From RAM1 sp943372585 (lineage in GTDB: Bacteria > Pseudomonadota > Gammaproteobacteria > Burkholderiales > Burkholderiaceae_C), in assembly GCA_943372585.1 (NCBI GenBank), contig CALRZF020000050.1, forward strand, positions 1 to 15,087: DNA of 15,087 nucleotides. Direction: 5' to 3'. Below are positions 13,099 to 15,087 of the stretch, piece by piece; the stretch's first letter is position 1, and each line of letters opens with the position of its first letter. A program made the position numbers and the translations under genes. The notes beneath the pieces are model-generated. The model saw only the letters and a program-made list of their open reading frames with translations, made no database searches and was not told the DNA's origin.

Positions 13099-14720
13099 AG
13101 GCCCGGCCCCTGCAGCCCACCTGGCTGGCCGGCGCGGCCTGCCTGTGGATGGCCACCGCGGCGAACCTTCCGCTGTGGCATGCGCTGGCGGACCTGTCGG
13201 TGTTCGCACGGCCTGCCGGCTGGCTGTTTGCCGCGGCCCTGGCACTGATCATGGCCGCAGCGCTGATGGCTGTGGTGGGCCTGCTGGCCTGGCGCTGGAC
13301 GCTCAAGCCGGTGCTGGTGGTACTGCTGCTGACCGCCGCCTCGGCGGCGTATTTCATGCTGAGCTACCGCGTGGTGATCGACACCACCATGGTGGTGAAT
13401 GCGCTGCAAACCGACCGGCACGAAGCCGCCGCGCTGCTCAGCCCCCGCCTGTTGCTGGTCGTGGGCCTGCTGGGCGGGCTGCCTGCATGGGCCGTGTGGC
13501 GCACCCCGGTGGTCTGGGGCGCCTGGACCGTGCGCGCCTGGCGCAACCTGCTGTGGGTCGCTGTGGCGCTGGCCGTGCTGCTGGCGGCGGGGCTCGCAAG
13601 CTTTCAGCCGCTGTCGTCCACCATGCGCAACCACAAGCAGGTGCGCTACCTGATGAATCCGCTGGCCGCGCTGTACGCCGCCGGCTGGCTGGCCGCAGCG
13701 CCGCTGCGGCGCGACGATTCGCGGCTGGATCCGGTCGGCCTGGACGCCACGCTGGCGGGCGTGCCAGGCAACAAGCCGCCATTGATGGTGCTGGTGCTGG
13801 GCGAGACGGGGCGCAGCGGCAACTTCGGCCTGAACGGCTACGCGCGCGACACCACGCCGCAACTGGCGCGCGAAAACACCGTGAGCTTTCGCAACGCCTG
13901 GTCGTGCGGCACCAGCACGGCCGCGTCCGTGCCGTGCATGTTCTCGCACCTGGGCCGCGATGCGTTCGAGGCGCGCACCCACAACTACGAAGGGCTGATG
14001 GACGTGGTCCAGCGTGCGGGCCTGGCCGTGCTCTGGCTGGACAACCAGTCAGGCTGCAAGGGCGTGTGCGACCGTGTGCCGCAGGTGAACACGGCCCGCC
14101 TGTCGCACCCGCAGCTGTGTGCCGATGGTGAATGCCTGGACGGTGTGATGCTGGACGGGCTGGACGCGCGCATTGCCGCGCTGGACCCGGTGCGCCGCGC
14201 GCGCGGCGTGGTGGTGGTCATGCACCAGATGGGCAGCCATGGCCCGGCCTACTGGCAGCGCTCGCCGCCCACAGCCAAGCGCTTCATGCCCGAATGCGCC
14301 AGCGTCAACCTGCAGGACTGCAGTAGCGATGCACTGGTCAACGCCTATGACAACTCGATTGCCTACACCGACCAGTTGCTGGCCTCCACCATCGGCTGGC
14401 TCAAGACGCAGCAGCCCGCCTATGACACGGCCATGCTGTATGTGGCCGACCACGGAGAGTCGCTGGGTGAAAACAACCTGTACCTGCACGGCCTGCCCTA
14501 TGCGCTGGCACCCGACGTGCAAAAGCACGTGCCCTGGATCACCTGGCTGTCTGCGGACTTTGAGCGGCGCAGTGCCGTCAGTACCGCCTGCCTGCAGGGC
14601 CAGCGCGACGTGCGAGTGAGCCACGACAACTACTTTCATTCAGTACTGGGGCTTTTGGGCATCCAGACGCAGTTGTACCGGCGAACGCTGGACGCTTACG
14701 CTGCCTGCGCCAGCCTGTAA
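13095..14720 (+). CDS. eptA: Lipid A phosphoethanolamine transferase (EptA/PmrC/MCR family)
   Basis: A 541-residue inner-membrane enzyme that transfers phosphoethanolamine from phosphatidylethanolamine to lipid A, which reduces binding of cationic peptides such as polymyxin. About five membrane helices fill residues 1-220, followed by a periplasmic sulfatase-like domain. Metal and catalytic residues are all present: E237 (LGET), nucleophile T275 in SCGTSTAASVPCMF, H382 (GSHGPAY), D452-H453 (ADHGESLGE) and H465 (YLHGLPYA). The cysteines 271/281, plus CKGVC, CADGEC and CASVNLQDC, match the disulfide pattern of the family. The start at 13095 overlaps the PAP2 stop (ATGA); the frame is open further upstream. 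The gene symbol follows the family, since no close comparison could be made. The divergent PmrAB-like system and the nearby box suggest its control. Confidence 0.92.
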   Translation: MKARPLQPTWLAGAACLWMATAANLPLWHALADLSVFARPAGWLFAAALALIMAAALMAVVGLLAWRWTLKPVLVVLLLTAASAAYFMLSYRVVIDTTMVVNALQTDRHEAAALLSPRLLLVVGLLGGLPAWAVWRTPVVWGAWTVRAWRNLLWVAVALAVLLAAGLASFQPLSSTMRNHKQVRYLMNPLAALYAAGWLAAAPLRRDDSRLDPVGLDATLAGVPGNKPPLMVLVLGETGRSGNFGLNGYARDTTPQLARENTVSFRNAWSCGTSTAASVPCMFSHLGRDAFEARTHNYEGLMDVVQRAGLAVLWLDNQSGCKGVCDRVPQVNTARLSHPQLCADGECLDGVMLDGLDARIAALDPVRRARGVVVVMHQMGSHGPAYWQRSPPTAKRFMPECASVNLQDCSSDALVNAYDNSIAYTDQLLASTIGWLKTQQPAYDTAMLYVADHGESLGENNLYLHGLPYALAPDVQKHVPWITWLSADFERRSAVSTACLQGQRDVRVSHDNYFHSVLGLLGIQTQLYRRTLDAYAACASL

Positions 14721-14732
14721 GCCTGCGCTTAC
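14717..14732 (+). other. Small hairpin over the eptA stop codon
   Basis: GTAAGC (14717-14722), CTGC, GCTTAC (14727-14732) is a perfect 6-base inverted repeat containing the TAA stop. Without a T-run it is at best a weak terminator or mRNA-stabilising stem. Confidence 0.3.
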
Positions 14733-14771
14733 TGCCGGCACCTATGGGCGTGGAACTTGCTGCGCGAGACC

Positions 14772-15087
14772 ATGCCCTTGACCCGCACCGCACAACCCGA
14801 CGCTCCCGGCCCCCTGGACGGTGGCGACTGGCGATCGCAGGAGCTGTTGCTCATGCGCGAAATCATGCAGCTGGTGGGCCGCAGCCTGGCGCCGGGCCTG
14901 GTGCTGCGCGAGATGCTGCACCTCATGAGCGAGCTGCTGGGCCTGAACCGCGGGCGCATTGTGCTGGCCGACCCACAGGCCGACACCAAAGCCGCGCGCA
15001 CTGCGTCCGTCCAGCATGCCTATGGCCTGACCCGCGCCGAGATGGCGCGGGCGCGCTATGCCTGGGGCGAAGGCATCACCGGCCGTG
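14772..15087 (+). CDS. N-terminus of a NifA-like sigma-54-dependent regulator (3' truncated by the window edge)
   Basis: Only the first 105 codons are visible. After a short polar leader (MPLTRTAQPDAPGPLDGG) the sequence reads LLLMREIMQLVGRSLAPG, then LREMLHLMSELLGLNRGRIVL and HAYGLTRAEMARARYAWGEGITG. This is the GAF-domain pattern seen at the N-terminus of NifA-type enhancer-binding proteins, which normally continue into an AAA+ and a Fis-type DNA-binding domain outside this window. The GAF domain would sense a small molecule or partner. ATG at 14772 is the only in-frame ATG after the eptA stop (the frame is open back to it; TTG at 14757 is a weaker alternative), with no strong ribosome-binding site. 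The gap to eptA is 51 bases, so it may be co-transcribed. The family call rests on the N-terminus alone. Confidence 0.7.
   Translation, partial: MPLTRTAQPDAPGPLDGGDWRSQELLLMREIMQLVGRSLAPGLVLREMLHLMSELLGLNRGRIVLADPQADTKAARTASVQHAYGLTRAEMARARYAWGEGITGR

Noticed and set aside
12786..13982. 398-codon minus-strand frame opposite PAP2 and the eptA start
   Set aside because: It overlaps two genes with confirmed catalytic motifs, and its Gln/His/Arg-rich product resembles no protein family.
13095..14720. Recently acquired mobile colistin-resistance (mcr) gene
   Set aside because: No insertion sequence, transposase, terminal repeat or composition change flanks it, and codon use matches the neighbours. 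It reads as an intrinsic chromosomal eptA.

Overview
This window looks like a chromosomal segment from a GC-rich betaproteobacterium, most likely in the Comamonadaceae (Acidovorax, Hydrogenophaga or Comamonas type). That placement is an inference from the strong G/C third-position bias, the protein flavour and the gene mix; no rRNA or other marker gene is present. Coding density is very high, and genes are packed with 4-base ATGA or GTGA overlaps. I saw no tRNA, rRNA, CRISPR array, insertion sequence or phage gene. No gene-free stretch exceeds 200 bases.

Region 1 (about 1-6570, all on the + strand) is an amino-acid and small-molecule metabolism array. It holds a 5'-truncated LysE/RhtB-type exporter, an EamA/DMT exporter, a PLP-dependent class I/II aminotransferase, a glutathione S-transferase-like protein, a PhzF-family isomerase, a glyoxalase-like (VOC) protein, a second LysE/RhtB exporter and a threonine-dehydratase-like PLP enzyme. 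It reads as two tight transcription blocks (1-4093 and 4293-6566). They are separated by a 199-base intergenic region rich in inverted repeats, and the 3' end of the PhzF gene next to it has clearly aberrant codon use.

Region 2 (6633-10289) is mixed housekeeping and accessory metabolism. A histidine-phosphatase-family protein lacks the usual second catalytic His. A convergent minus-strand pair follows: a 78-residue charged helical protein and an FAD-dependent oxidoreductase. Then come an SDR dehydrogenase with a full catalytic triad and a DUF3237 protein.

Region 3 (10297-14720) is the most coherent functional unit. A QseBC/PmrAB-like two-component system on the minus strand is divergent from a PAP2-family phosphatase and a lipid A phosphoethanolamine transferase (EptA/PmrC/MCR family). 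The 64-base divergent intergenic region contains a direct repeat, GTTAAG-N5-CTTAAG, closely resembling a PmrA/QseB box. The simplest model is an autoregulated two-component system controlling outer-membrane lipid A decoration, with the PAP2 protein handling a phospho-lipid by-product or a lipid A phosphate.

The window ends inside a gene whose N-terminus looks like the GAF domain of a NifA-type sigma-54-dependent regulator.
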